From Allomyces macrogynus ATCC 38327 (taxonomy: Eukaryota; Blastocladiomycota; Blastocladiomycetes; Blastocladiales; Blastocladiaceae), in assembly GCA_000151295.1 (NCBI GenBank), contig GG745336.1:392874-446549 (forward strand): a stretch of 53,676 nt of DNA, read 5' to 3'. The translations under genes and the position numbers were made by a program. Below are positions 1 to 11,917 of the stretch, one piece after another. Position 1 is the first letter of the stretch, and every line of letters begins with the position of its first letter. The notes below the pieces were generated by a model. It was not told where the DNA came from. It made no database searches and was given only the letters and a program-made list of their open reading frames with translations.

Positions 1-2081
1 CCGCCCACGGCTTCGCTGCAGTCGCCCGACGATTTCTTGGCGGAAATGCTCGGCGAATTGCACTCGACGCTGCTCGAGTACGAGAACGAGGATACCGAGG
101 CAGGGCCTGTTTCGGCAACGACGCCGGCATCGGCGCACGAATCGGCCAACGATGTCGCAACGTCGGCGGTGCCGCTGTCGGAAGAGGAAGCACGCGCGGC
201 CAAGGGTAATTATTCAGTTCGTGCGGGCGGTTGTCTCATGTTTCGCCCTGGAACGCGACCTGACCAGCTGACCGCGTTGCTTGTCAATGTTTTGTCTCAG
301 CTGCACGCAACCGCGCCCGCGCCGTCAAGGAAATCGTTGCGACCGAGGCCACCTACGTTGACATGTACGCCTTCTCGTGTATTTTCCCCTCCGCAATTTG
401 CACGTCTAACCGCTTGAATGCTTCAACCGATAGGCTCGCCGTCTTGCTCGAATCCGTCGTCTTCCCCTTCCGCGAGGTCGCCAAGAATCCGCCCAAGAAA
501 TCGGCTATCGCGTCCGACGACCCGCAAAAGCTCTTTTCCAACATCGAGGAGATTCACGCCTTCCACCGGTCGCTGCTCGACGGGTTGCAGGAACGCTACG
601 CGCTCTGGGACGAGACGTCGACCATTTCCGACATTTTCTTGACCATCTCGCCGTTTTTGAAAATGTACAAGGTGCGCATCGAGTCTGACTGTTGTCTCAT
701 TTTGCCATGCTTCCGTTCACTCGCCTCGTCTCACGAACTCGCAACAGATGTACATGGCCAACTACCCGATCGCGCTCGAGACGCTCACGCGGCTGCGCAC
801 GGGCCCGTCCAAGCAGTACGGCGACTTTCAAAAGCTGCTCAAGGTCGCGCACGAGTCGCCCGACTTCAAGGGGCTCGACATTCAGTCGTTCCTGATTCTC
901 CCGATCCAGCGCATTCCGCGGTATATTTTGCTCCTCGAGCAGCTGGTCCACTACACGTCCGACTCGCACCCGGACTACGACGGGCTCACCAAGTGCATTG
1001 TCGAACTGCGCAAGACGGCCGACCACATCAACGCTGAACTGCACAAGTACGAGTCACGCAAGAAGGTGCTCGACCTGCAAAACCAGATCATCGGGCGGAC
1101 CTCGCCTTTGCTCGCGCCGGCGCGTCGGTTCCTGCACATGGGCGACGTGCAGACACCGATGCTCATGGCGCACGACGACCGCACGCTGATGCTCTTCACC
1201 GACCTGATTATCGTGACCAAGCGCGTCAAGGACGGCCAGTACGAACTGAAATCCGAATTCGACTTGGCCAACATGTACGTCAAGGCCGAGGACCAGCCGG
1301 GCTCGTCGACCTACTTGTTCCACCTCGTCGCGACCGACGGCGCGAAACACACCTACGCGCTCACACCTACGCGCTCTCGTGCACGACCAAGAAGGAACGC
1401 AACAAGTGGGTGCACATGATCGATACCGCCATCAACGACCTGCAGGCATGTGGTCTCGCGCGTGGGGACGACGACGATCTCGGCTTGGCGGATCCGATTC
1501 GCGCGTCCGTGTTCCACTCGCGCATGTCGGTGTTCCATTCTGGCGGCCGCCGCGGATCGGCCACATCCACGCTGCACTCGATCCCGCCCGTGCCCCCGTC
1601 GCCCACGAGCTCGTCGGTACACTCTCTCCCGTACTACGCGCAACCGGCGTCACCCAATATGGACGCGGTCGCACACATGCCGCGGCGCGGGTCCAACGCG
1701 TCGCAGAGCTCGCACCGGCCGCGGTCGCAGTCGGTCGGGCGGCAACTGTCGGCCGCGCACGCCGCGGCGGCTGCCGCAGCGCACGCGCACGCGGTCCCGA
1801 TGCCGCCGATGCCGGCGACGCCGCCCGTGTATGGAGCGTATGGCGATGCGCCGCCGCCGCGGACTGCGTCGTCGATGGCATTGCACCGATCGCGGTCTGC
1901 GGATGCGATGGCGCAGATGATGGCCGCAGCCATGGGTCGTGCCGGGTCGCCGGTGCGCGGTGGGGGTGGTGGGGCGCGCGCGTTTGCGCCGTTTGCGCAG
2001 TACGGGGTGCCCCCGCAGTTGCCGCCGCGCGGGCGGTCGGTGACGCGGTATGCGTCGGCGGATCATAACCAGGTCGAGTAG
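1..2081 (+). CDS. Rho guanine-nucleotide exchange factor (DH-PH), 5' partial, frame broken by a 14-bp duplication
   Basis: Predicted activator of a Rho-family GTPase at the cell cortex. The reading frame is open from base 1, so the N-terminus lies outside. Proposed exons are 1-205, 301-376, 434-672 and 748-2081, with GT...AG introns of 95, 57 and 75 bp. The DH domain starts with AVKEIVATEATYVDM and contains the conserved helix ILPIQRIPRYILLLEQL near 895-945. A PH domain follows (MLMAHDDRTLMLFTDLIIV, then KERNKWVHMIDTAI). The tail from about 1500 is Ser/Pro/Ala/Gly-rich and low complexity. Inside the PH domain the 14-mer ACACCTACGCGCTC occurs twice in a row (1349-1362, 1363-1376). This shifts the frame, and removing one copy restores it up to the TAG at 2079-2081. 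The second intron has no stop in frame, so it is the least certain one. Confidence 0.85.
1349..1376 (+). repeat. 14-bp exact tandem duplication inside the PH-domain exon
   Basis: Two head-to-tail copies of ACACCTACGCGCTC. Because 14 is not a multiple of three, the duplication throws the DH-PH reading frame out. The downstream frame, starting with the KKERNKWVHMID helix, matches the upstream frame only if one copy is absent. It is either a replication slip in this allele or an assembly artefact. Confidence 0.9.
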
Positions 2082-2853
2082 ACGCGAGACCGAGGTCGTA
2101 GAGATAAACGTGAGACGTGTTCATTCGGTGTTTGGCGAATTTTTTTTTTTTTGTTGGGTGGTCGGTCGGTAAGTTTTGCTCCTCTTTCGTTGCCTGGTTC
2201 TGCCTCTTATTTTTTTTTTGCTTAGTTTTGCCTGCGCTCTTATCGTGCCTTGTCACTCTGGCCATGTGTTTTGTGCTCTTCTCCACCTTGCTCTTGCCCA
2301 TTAGCGGCCGTTTTTGCTCGTCTTCTCCTTATTATTTTGCCCGGCCCGCTCGTGCCCGCTCGCCCACCGGCGCCGTCGTGGTTCCCGCCGAAACGTGGAA
2401 ATCGTCCTGTACAGAATCAATGTGTAGAGAGAGAGAAGAGCGGCGGCGGGCCATGGCGCCAGAGGACCCATTGAAATGAAGTGAAATGAACTTTTCTTGA
2501 ACTGGCGCCCTTGTGCGTGTCTTTTGGTGTTGAAATCCGGCAGCGACAGGGCAGCGAGAACGGGTCGAGTCATGGCGGGAGCAGCACGGGAACACTCACC
2601 GCTTTTGATCTCGGCAGCCGCGCATGTGGCCGCAGATCACACAGTCGCGCGTACTCCCACCTATCCACGACGACGACCGCGATGATGATCGCACGCGACC
2701 ACGAACAGCGCACGACAATGCCGGCGCGCTGACGCTCACATAAAGCCCGACGGGCCCTGCCACCGCCGTCAACACGCACCCAACTGCACACCAAGTGCCC
2801 GTCGACCCACCAACCAACAACCAAGGTCAACCAAGCACCAACCACCACCAACC
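2082..2853 (+). promoter_or_regulatory. Intergenic region with T-rich tracts and the argJ promoter/5' leader
   Basis: No supported gene. The first part has runs of T (about 2140-2152 and 2211-2219) after the RhoGEF stop, consistent with a 3' UTR. A TATA-like ACATAAAG lies at 2738-2745, about 110 bp before the argJ ATG. The leader between them is rich in CCA/CAA triplets (2760-2853), like a weakly structured fungal 5' UTR. Promoter assignment is inference. Confidence 0.45.
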
Positions 2854-4268
2854 ATGCCGCCCGCCTCGGCCATCTCCGCCGCCGCCGCCGCGCGCTCCCT
2901 GCGCCTCGCCTCGCGTCTGACCCCCAAATCGGCTCCGCTGCCGCGCGGGTTCGAGCTCGCCGCCGTGTCCACTGGCGTCAAGAAAAGCGCCGCGCTCGAC
3001 CTGGCCCTGATCCACTCGACCGCGCCTTGCACTGCTGCCGCGTCCTTCACGCAAAACCTGTTCCAGGCGGCTCCCGTGCGCGTCTCGCGCGCTGTCCTCG
3101 ACGCGACCCAGGGCACCGGAATTCGTACGGTCGCGGTCAACTCGGGGTGTGCGAATGCGTGTACTGGGGTCGAGGGGGATAAGGATGCGCAAAAGATGGT
3201 CGATTTGGCGTGTGAGGCCGTGGGGGCGCCGAAGGGGGCCGGGCTGGTCCTGAGTACGGGCGTGATTGGGCAGCGGCTGCAGATGGAGAAGATTAAGGCG
3301 GGTTTGATCAAGGCGGGCAAGGGGTTGGGGAACGGGGAGGAGTCGGCGTTGAAGAGCGCGGCGACAGCGATCATGACGACGGACACATTCCCGAAGTACT
3401 TGTCGCGCGCGCTGACGTTGCCAGAGTCGGGTGTTGGTTTCACGCTGGCCGGCATGTGCAAGGGTACGGAGCGCGATTTCGTGCGGCGGTGCGGTGCGAC
3501 CGTGGACTGACGCAGGAGTGAATTCGTCCAGGCGCCGGCATGATCCACCCGAACATGAAGGTGCACGACCCGACCACCGCCACGCGCCCGCTGCACGCGA
3601 CGATGCTCGGCGTGCTCATGACCGACGCGCCCCTCGCCGCGCCCTCCGCGACCTCGGCGCTCGCGCACGCGCTCGGCGACTCGTTCAACTGCATTTCCGT
3701 CGACGGCGATACCTCGACCAACGACACGATCGTGCTGCTCGCCAACGGGCTCGCCGCCCCGAACACCGCCATGTCCGCCACCGACACGGTCGCGTTTGCG
3801 ACGCACCTGCGCACGTTCGCGCGCGACTTGGCCGCGATGATCGTGTGGGACGGCGAGGGCGCGACCAAATTCGTCTCTGTCCGGGTGACCGCGCCGACCG
3901 AGCCCGCAGCGCGCGCGATTGCCAGCTCGATTGCGACGTCGCCGCTCGTCAAGACGGCGCTCTACGGGCAGGACGCGAATTGGGGCCGCATCTTGTGTGC
4001 GGTCGGGTACGCGAGCGTGCCGGACGGTGCCAAGCTGGATGCGGGCGCCGTGTCGCTCACGGTGCGGTCGAACGGCGGGGAGTTGAAGTTGGTGGAGAAT
4101 GGGCAGCCCAAGTACCCGATTGACGAGACCGTCGCGAGCAAAATCTTGGCCGAGGAGGAAATTGAGATTGTGGTCGACATGGGGCTGGGCAGCAAGGCAC
4201 AGGCCAATTATTACACGTGCGATTTCAGCGACGAATATGTGCATATCAATGCGGATTACCGGTCGTGA
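2854..4268 (+). CDS. argJ: Glutamate N-acetyltransferase / ornithine acetyltransferase (ArgJ)
   Basis: Bifunctional enzyme of the cyclic arginine pathway that moves acetyl from N-acetylornithine to glutamate, and in some species makes N-acetylglutamate from acetyl-CoA. In fungi it acts in the mitochondrial matrix. The exons are 2854-3463 and 3532-4268, joined across a 68-bp GT...AG intron with a stop in frame, giving 448 residues. The splice falls inside the signature AGMCK-GAGMIHPNM and restores it. The self-cleavage site is visible as HATMLGVLMTDAP, where the Thr becomes the N-terminal nucleophile of the beta chain. Other family motifs are AVNSGCANACTG, LSTGVIGQ and GQDANWGRILCAVGYA. The N-terminus (MPPASAISAAAAARSLRLAS) is Ala/Arg/Ser-rich without acidic residues, as expected for a mitochondrial presequence. 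About 13 extra residues sit between the GMIHPNM and ATMLG motifs. Confidence 0.95.
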
Positions 4269-4706
4269 AGCGTGCGATGGGGCGCGTGGAGAGGAGTAGG
4301 CGGAGGGGATTTGGAAATACAGTCTATCGGTTTGTGTCGCTTTTGTTCCGCTTTATCAAGTCCGGACCGTTCCCCAACGCTGACACAGGGCATCGGATGG
4401 ACAAGGAGAGGATGCGGGAGCGTTGGTCATAAGCCGCCGTGCTGCTTGTAGGCTGACAGGAGCTCGATGTGCACGCGTCAACACCACACGGATGTGGTGA
4501 GAAGCAGCAAGAGGACGCGGGCTCTGGCCGCCAAAGTTAGTGGAGCGTCCAAGGGTGCAAAGTTCCAGGTGCACCAACCAGGCCCACCAACCAGGCCCAC
4601 CAACCAGGCCCACCAACCAGGCCTCCAGTTCTTGGCGCAACGTATGTACAGCGCAAACGTTTGTCAGAGGACGACGTTGCACGTCCTTCCATTAGCAACA
4701 ACAATC
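4269..4706. other. Intergenic region after argJ, with a short tandem array
   Basis: I see no gene here. It holds the argJ 3' flank, a 13-bp tandem repeat (listed separately) and the degenerate upstream part of the first LRR-family pseudogene. The corresponding start codon has become CTG (CTGACCAGCATTCAAGAC at 4707, against ATGACCAGCACCCACGAC at 7355). Confidence 0.6.
4572..4623 (+). repeat. 13-bp tandem repeat, four copies
   Basis: The unit CACCAACCAGGCC is repeated exactly four times. It resembles the CCA/CAA-rich argJ leader at 2800-2853, which suggests slippage on that kind of sequence. No function is implied. Confidence 0.9.
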
Positions 4707-6401
4707 CTGACCAGCATTCAAGACTTGGCGCATTCCAGTGCGCGCGCGCTCGCCCACTACCTGCTGCCAGACATCGCCATCGATCGCATTGCCGAATTGT
4801 TGGTCCAGAATCTGCAGGACCGCCGTAGTCTTGTCCACATCGCTCTCGCCGCGCCTAGGCTCTACGCGCCATGCCTCCGCGTTGCGATCCGCACGGCCAA
4901 AGACAAGGGCTCCAACTTGATCGGATCGGAACGGCATGACGAGGATACCCTTCCCAACTTCAGCGAGGGCCAGGCGCTTTCGCGTCGGCACAAGAACGGA
5001 CACTTGCACTGGTATCTGGCTCTGGTCCGACGCGCTGCCGACCGTGCTCCAATTCTATTAAGGACCACCTCTGTCTTGGCTCTGGTCCTTGTTACCAGTG
5101 CCACTATGCCAATGGCGGCAATGTTCGCTCTCTTGTTCATCGTTCTGGATGCTCCATATTCACCACTGTTTTCCGAACCCGATCGTTCCGCCTTATTGTC
5201 GGTCTTTGCGACTGAAGCCTAGCACGACCAATCCACTCCTGTGGAGCATCACTTACCCATCCACAGTGTCTGAACTTGCGCTGTCCCTTGGCCACATGCC
5301 ACCCTTGGCGATTGCACCCAAAATTTTCTGCTGTCTTCCGAACCGACTGGTGACGCTTGTCTTGCATCGATCGTTTGGTGCAGATACACTTGACCCTGAA
5401 GGTCATGCTTTGGCGCTGCTCCTGTACCACGTGCTGGGAACGATCATGACTCTTGAGCTCGGATTTGATGATCTTGACAGGCCACTGCCAATGCCGATTC
5501 GAGTCTGGGCGGCTCTGTAGCATGCCTTGCAGTGGCCGCCAATGCTTGCATTTTTCAAGCTCATATCTACTGCTATAGCAGGGCTTGATGAGATTTGTGC
5601 AGCGCTTCCACGAATTGGCCTCAAGCACCTTAAAATCGACTTCAATGTGACCTGAGACAATGATCCAACTGTGCTTGATCGACTTGCATCGAGCTATCCG
5701 CCATCGCTTGCCTCGCTCAAGGTTCTTGTTTCCAGTGATCGCAATAGTGTGGCTGCAGACGTTTGCACCAATCTTGCGCATTTGCCACACGCAACGCGTG
5801 CGTTGGATGTACATGTCGCTCAGTGTGACATGGTGCTCGCCAGGCTGATCCCGCTCACATCCACACTCCAATTCCTGTGCATCATGGCGCAACGCTCCCA
5901 CAGTGATCCCAATGGGCATGTCCATCTTTTTCCTCTGCCCCCATCGTCTCTCACGCACCTTGACTTCATCTTCTGCGGTATTGGCGCTGCTGCGCTTGCC
6001 ACTCTTGCTCACCATCTGCCACCACGGCATTTGTGCTTTGTCTTGGGCTGAGCAACCTAACAATGGCTGGACTCAATGCGCTGGACATGCTGTGGCCGCC
6101 AGATTTTCGCCAGCTCACGTTATGGAACTCTTGGCAAGTGAGACCAAATGTGGGCGATTGCACAAAGATGTTGCAGTGCGATCGGACTTGCCCACCATGG
6201 ATTGTTCGGTTGCTGACTGGGTTGCGCATGCTCTCCTTGAGCAATGTGCTCATGGCAAGCAGCATGGTGGCGAACTTGCTGCTCTGCATGCCCATGCGGC
6301 CACCGTTTGCGCGGCTGAAGTTGCGTCTGCACTGGTCGTTTTTGGACGAGTCGATGGTGCCACAGCTGGGGACAAAGTTTGATATCTGTGTTGTTACGTG
6401 A
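4707..6401 (+). pseudogene. F-box-like/LRR family pseudogene, copy A
   Basis: Decayed member of the family whose intact copy is at 7355-9028. The start ATG has become CTG. The first block, running from QDLAHSSARALAHYLLPDIA to RLYAPCLRVAIRT, lines up with the N-terminus of the intact copy. Later pieces lie in several frames (for example PLLWSITYPSTVSELALSLG near 5240, then the LRR-like section near 5680-6050). The end, around GTKFDICVVT and the TGA at 6399-6401, matches the intact copy's GTKFHVAFL. Several stops and indels interrupt it, so it is unlikely to make a full protein. Confidence 0.8.
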
Positions 6402-6479
6402 GGTGCTGGAACAATTCTTGGGCAACACATTTGTACGAAGGATCGCAGGAAATTAGGAATGCTGGGCAAGACTCCGCCA

Positions 6480-7219
6480 CGAGCGATTGCAAAGACGCGC
6501 CATGCCTGGGCGTTTCGATTCGCGCGGTCAAAGACGATAGCAGGACGCGGACTGTACGTTGAATTAGTTGGACAGTCAACGACTCTGACGTTTCAGCTTC
6601 ATTGGGCCAGCATGGACACCTGTGCTGTTCGCTTGGCCTGTTTGACGTGCAGCTGACCAGACTTCTCTTCAAAAATGAATGGCACCCCACCGCGACTCTG
6701 ATCATTTCTGAAGCGGCGGCGCTGTTTACTCTCCGATGTCACCTTCAAGATGCGCGGAATTCGTGACATGCCCAGCCGAATCTCTACCCAGTCCACTGGA
6801 ACACTTCCAAAACCTCAATTGCGCAAACACAAAATCGCGTTGTTCTCGGCCTGTATGCAACAGTTGAACCATTGCTGCCTTGCATCAGACAAAACAGTGC
6901 CCTTCCATGGTGCAGCGGCGAAGTGGATGCGTTTGCTGGTTGGCGAGAAAATGAGGTTCAAAGATTTGTCAAAGGGGTTTTGGAAGTGTTCCACTGCATC
7001 GTCGGTTGTTGCATCTGACAATGATCTTCTGTGAAGCATCATGATTCCGCCCACCATCACCAAGCACTGGCGGGCCCTGTACCGGCTCTTGTGCTGTTAA
7101 CTGGTCCTCACATCCTTGACGCTGGAAAGTGGCAGGTTGATGGGACTTCAGGAGGTCCTCTCCGCGTCTCTCCCAATGTCGGTCCAAGGACAATGACGCT
7201 GAGTATGCGTGACAGGTAG
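6480..7219 (+). pseudogene. F-box-like/LRR family remnant, copy A2
   Basis: Only nucleotide-level relics remain. CGCCATGCCTGGGCG near 6500 matches the CGCCATGCCTCCGCG block that encodes the APCLRVAIRT segment in copy A. CATCCTTGACGCT, followed by a GGCAG-TTGATGGGACTT stretch at about 7110-7150, matches copy B near 8200-8235. No open frame spans it. It is a truncated, internally deleted copy between copies A and B. Confidence 0.6.
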
Positions 7220-7354
7220 GAAATTAAACGCACTCATGAGCTCTTGTTGCTGTTCACGAAGCTGCCCATGTTGCATTCTTGCACCACGCTCCGCACTTCG
7301 ATTCACACAACTGCACAGTGTACAGTTCGGAATCCACCTCCACATTCAACAAAA

Positions 7355-9028
7355 ATGACCAGCACCCACGACTTGGCGCATTCAAGCGCACGCGTGCCTG
7401 CCGTCCACCAGTTGCCAGACGTTGTTGTCGATTGCATCGCCGAAAAGCTGGTCTGGGACATGCAGGGCAGCATCAGCCTCATCGAACTCGCTCTTGCCGC
7501 TCCTGGGCTCTATGCGCCGTGCCTCTACGTTGCGATTCGCACGTTCAAGAACCAGATCGACGACGCAACAACGCCGTATCATACTGCCAGCGCCGACGCT
7601 ACTCTCAGCAACAGTGAGATTCAGGAGGCTGGGAACCTTTTCCGCTCATGGGATGACAACACTGGGCGTCTGCAGACATATCTTGCCCTGATCCCGCGCG
7701 CCAAGGATCGGACACCCATCACGACAACCTCGGCTCTCCTTAGTCGCCACTGGTCCTTGTTGCCCGTACCACTCCGACAGTGGCGGCACTGCTCACTCGA
7801 CTGGATGACCCTGCGGCAGCACGACCTTGTTGTTCCTGTTCCGCCCCAGTGTTTGTCACTGCACCTCGAAGAGCCTGGTGAGGGCACATTATTGTGGAGT
7901 CGCATCCCGTTTCCTCCCACTGTGACCGAGCTTGCGCTTAGTCGAGGCAAGGCGCCTTCCATGGCTGATGCACCGATGGTCTTTGGTCGTTTGCCACGCC
8001 AGCTGCAAACACTTGTCTTGCGCGACCTGTTTCTTGATAAAGATGGTCATGATGACGCTTCCATGGCGCTGCTCCTGGACCACGCACCTGCTACGCTCGT
8101 GTCTTTGACCCTTGTCATCTACCGCTACTCTGGAATACCGATCCCAGTCCAAACCCAACGAGCGTTGTGCAGATTGTTACTGCGCTTGCCACGGCTCACG
8201 TCCTTGACGCTCGAATGTGGCAGTTTGATGGGACTTGATGAACTTCTCGCTGCTTTCCGACGAGTGGGTCTCAAGCATCTGAAGCTGACTCTTTTTGTTG
8301 CGGGCGAGGACAATTCGACAATGCTTTCTCCCGTTGCGACGGGCTCCCCTTCTTCTGTTGACTCGCTCACCCTCGATGTTGACAGCAATCGCGACCAGTG
8401 GAGCGCCGACATCAAATCCATCTTTCGACACTTTCCGATAGCGACTCATGCGCTCAACGCCACGGTCACTGCATGGGACCGTTGTCTTGCCTGCCTGCTC
8501 CCATTTGCGCCCAGTTTACAACACTTGACCATCAGCTCTGTTTCCGAACGCGCTCATGATGAGCTTGCACACATGTTCCCTCGGTTCCCAGCGTCATTGA
8601 AAAGCCTGGCTATTTCCGTTGACCTTGGCCCTGTCGCGGCCAAGGCTCTTGCTCGTTATATGCCTTCACAACTTGTGGCGCTGGACCTGAAAGGCTGCGA
8701 CCTGTCCGCGGTCGTCTTGGACTTGCTTGGACCATCGTGGCCACTGACGCTCCGCCAGCTTATTCTACACCAATCTCCACAAACACGGCCTGACCTGGGC
8801 CCAGATTCTGATCCGCTCCGGAGAAATATGACTTGTCCGCTGTGGGTTGCCTTGTTGCCCACAGAATTGCGCTTGCTTGAAATGCGCGACATGTGGATCA
8901 CGGACGGTATGGTCGCGAGCTGGGTGGAGCGCATGTCCACGCGACTGAAGTTACGCGTGAGCGAGTATCTTTTGGACGAGCGGATGGCAGCGCGGCTTGG
9001 GACCAAGTTTCATGTCGCGTTCTTGTAA
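7355..9028 (+). CDS. F-box-like/leucine-rich-repeat protein, intact copy B
   Basis: Family not named with certainty. The protein is 557 residues from the ATG at 7355. An upstream in-frame ATG at 7244 exists, but 7355 aligns with the start-like sequence of copies A and C. The N-terminus (LPDVVVDCIAEKLVWDM, then a Leu/Ala-rich helix ending in APCLYVAIRT) has the spacing of a short F-box-like helical domain. The rest is irregular leucine-rich repeats such as LPRLTSLTLECGSLMGLDEL and LVALDLKGCDLSAVVLDLL. F-box/LRR proteins usually select substrates for SCF ubiquitin ligases. That role is inference, because the F-box match is weak by eye. No intron is needed. It lies in a same-strand array of paralogues. 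Confidence 0.75.
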   Translation: MTSTHDLAHSSARVPAVHQLPDVVVDCIAEKLVWDMQGSISLIELALAAPGLYAPCLYVAIRTFKNQIDDATTPYHTASADATLSNSEIQEAGNLFRSWDDNTGRLQTYLALIPRAKDRTPITTTSALLSRHWSLLPVPLRQWRHCSLDWMTLRQHDLVVPVPPQCLSLHLEEPGEGTLLWSRIPFPPTVTELALSRGKAPSMADAPMVFGRLPRQLQTLVLRDLFLDKDGHDDASMALLLDHAPATLVSLTLVIYRYSGIPIPVQTQRALCRLLLRLPRLTSLTLECGSLMGLDELLAAFRRVGLKHLKLTLFVAGEDNSTMLSPVATGSPSSVDSLTLDVDSNRDQWSADIKSIFRHFPIATHALNATVTAWDRCLACLLPFAPSLQHLTISSVSERAHDELAHMFPRFPASLKSLAISVDLGPVAAKALARYMPSQLVALDLKGCDLSAVVLDLLGPSWPLTLRQLILHQSPQTRPDLGPDSDPLRRNMTCPLWVALLPTELRLLEMRDMWITDGMVASWVERMSTRLKLRVSEYLLDERMAARLGTKFHVAFL

Positions 9029-9285
9029 GGCCCAAGAAGAGTTCATGGGCAATGAACGAAGAGCAAATGAAATTGTGCACATCAACGTTACATCCATGTC
9101 AGTGTAAGACGACCAAACAAGCAGGGGCTCAGCATTCTTGCACGTGTCACACTGTTTTGCCTCACTTCTGACAGCCAAACGACTTGCTTCGGCTCAACGG
9201 TTGCCTTCACGCTCTGTCCATCCTCCCGTTTCTCTGGGCTTAGCGAGTCGATTGCAGCCGCAAACAGTTTCCACAAGCAACAGCC
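9029..9285. other. Spacer between LRR copies B and C
   Basis: No gene seen. This short spacer carries the 3' flank of copy B and the 5' flank of copy C, which begins with ATGACCAGCATCCACCACAA at 9286. Confidence 0.5.
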
Positions 9286-10734
9286 ATGACCAGCATCCAC
9301 CACAACTTGGCGAATTCCAGCGAACGTGCACTCACATCCGTTTGTTGCTGGACGTTGTCATCAAGCGCATTGCGGAGATGCTTGCGCGGGATGGAGGAAA
9401 CCCGCACAAATCTTGTCCACCTCGTTCTCACCTCACTTGGGCTTACGCGCCATGCCTCCGCGTTTTAATTCGCACGGCTCATGGTTCAGATGATGTAGAC
9501 GATTCCGACTATGAACAGCAACCCACATCTCACTTTGGCCCAGTTGGCTCTCTTTCCCGCCATTGGTGTAAGGGGCGTTGGCACTCGTTTCTTTCCCTCA
9601 CACGGCGTGCAGCCGACCGGACTCCCATTGTGCAATCAAATATCACCGCATCTCAACGGTGGTCTTTGTTCTCCGTACCGCTTATCCAGTGGTGACACTG
9701 TTTGCTCAGTTCGGAATCTCACAGTGTCGGACGCTGCACCTTGAGTACCCTGTCAGTCGCCTTTGGCGCCGAATCACATTCCCGCCCATGGTCACTTCAC
9801 TTGTGGTGGGTCGCAAAGGACCACGCCTTGCAGACGCACAAAAATCTTTGGCACTCTTCCCCGCCAGCTGAAGAAACTGGTCTTGTTCGAAATGACTGAC
9901 ACAAACCGCAAGCACAAGGATGTTCTCATTGCATTTTTTCTTGACAACGTGCCTGCAATGCTGACGTCGCTCACGCTCGTGTGTTCCACGTCGAAGTGTG
10001 AATTTCCAAGCCAAGCTTGGCAAACCTTGTCCCAGCTCTTGCCGCTCGCCATTACTTACGTCCTTGACGCTTAAATCTGATGACGTGACGGGACTCGACG
10101 ACATTCTATTGGCACTCCCAAGAATTGGGCTGAAGCACCTCGACCTGTGCTTGACGATTGAGGACAACGATGACCTCCCTGCATATCCTCGATCTTTGGC
10201 TCGCTCTCTCCCATCATTGGTGGACTCGTTCCGGCTCAATCTTTGCATTGGTCATCGCCAGCAGGATGCAGGCATCCAGGCACTTGTTGAGCATCTGCCA
10301 ATGGTGACGCATTCACTCGCAGTCGTAGTCACAGAATGGGTCCAAGCAATTGCCAGTACGTTTCCATTCTTGCAGACTTTGTGACACTTGACTGTCAAAT
10401 CGAGTCAAGACCACCAATGTAACGCGATCACGCATCTGTTTTGTCGACTCCCCGCTTCGCAGATCGGCCTCATCATTTCTGCTGACCTTGGTCTTGCTGC
10501 GGCCAAGGCCCTTGGGCGCCACCTGCCCCCACAACCTGCCCAGTGTGGGTCACGACACTACCCATGCTCAATTTGCGCTGGATGGTCATGACTGATGATA
10601 TTGTCGCATTCTTGATTGAGCGTGTGCTCACGCGCCCACCATATGCACGGATGAAACTCTGCATAAGCCAGCATCTTGTGCACAATCAGATGGTGATGTT
10701 GCTCAGCAAGTTCGATGTCGCCCTCATCAAGTAA
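9286..10734 (+). pseudogene. F-box-like/LRR family pseudogene, copy C
   Basis: It retains the family start (ATGACCAGCATCCAC at 9286) and the family end (KFDVALIK followed by TAA at 10732-10734), but the frame changes several times between. Fragments include LLDVVIKRIAEML with the APCLRVLIRTAHG block near 9350-9480, ITFPPMVTSLVVGRKGPRLA near 9770, and LTSLTLKSDDVTGLDDILLALPRIGLKHLD near 10060-10140 (positions approximate). It is shorter than copy B because of internal losses. Confidence 0.75.
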
Positions 10735-11917
10735 CCAACACCACGCGGAGTACCATCACATCTCCCACACGCAGCAACAATTGACTACCGTTCACGAATC
10801 GATGCGTTTGAGTGCGTCTGCCATGGCCTCTACTTGTTGCCTGATGACGTCTGCTGCGCCCAAGCACCTGCTGTGATCCCCAGGGCGCTTAAGTGCGAGG
10901 AAACCAGCTTGAAGCCGAGCAGGGTCCTCCCGGGGGGGGGGGGGGGCGTTGGCAACCACTCACCACCAACAGATGGACGTTGTGACTACCCCTGCTACCT
11001 GGCGATTCCAGGCGCCCTCAAGCCGAAATCGGCGAGTGCGAGCGAGAACGTTGACGTCCAGCGGATGGCGTGCGCAAGCACGAGCGAGAACGAGATTTGG
11101 CACAGTCGGACATGGTCGATGATGATTCGAGTTGTGTGGTGTAAGGTTGGGAGGGACACGATGCAAGCTTGGAAAACACAGCAAGACACCAGGGAACAAA
11201 CACTTGTTGGCGAATCGGCGAATGCTTGCAGAGACGGTTCGTCAACAATAAGAGCTGGAGAGCTGGCCTTGGGAGGGCGGCCTTATGGGCGGGGGGCGGG
11301 CTAAGGATGCAGGGCACGTCACGTGAGGCTCTTCACCGGTTTTCCAGTTCCCTCACGGCAGACCCCCATTGTTTTTCCCACTGGGTTTTACGGGCTGCAT
11401 GCTTGAGTCGACGGTTTGCCCTCATTAGATTGAGTGGAGGCGCTGTAGCCAACGAAGTGTGAAGTCCAATGACCCTCGACCTCATGTTGCACGATGAAAC
11501 AGAAGCCACAATCGTTGGTGAATGTTCAGGATTTGCCAAGCAAGTCACAGACCTTCGTGAAGCAAAGCTTCATTCCCACTTTCCCTTCGCTTCTCATTTT
11601 CAATCCGCTCAAGAAAAGTGCGGCTCATCTGACAGGACTCAAGATCCTGTTCAATGATGCTGGCAACGACCAGAGAACCTCAAGGACGACAGCAAGATGC
11701 ATGAAGCGACCATGAAGAGTCGCAACTCGCGGCTCGCAAGCCAGGTGGCCTAGAATGCATCGTGATGCGTTGTGGCACAATCGTGTGGTATCACATGTCC
11801 ACCAAGAGTCGACAACCTGCAGCCTCTGTATGCCAACAACAGGTCAGCGACTTGCGTCTTCCCCGCACAACATCTTGGATTGCATCAATCAATCACGCTG
11901 CGACAGAACAGACAGCA
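10735..11917. other. Long intergenic stretch with a poly-G run
   Basis: I find no supported gene in this roughly 1.2-kb stretch. Open frames exist on both strands but show no motif or coding character. It includes an uninterrupted run of about 14 G at 10931-10944, a place where read errors or slippage are likely. The last part is the 5' flank of LRR copy D. Confidence 0.5.

Noticed and set aside
10834..11317. Open frames on both strands around the poly-G run
   Set aside because: No family motif, low-complexity translation, and no partner exons. Likely chance frames in GC-rich DNA.
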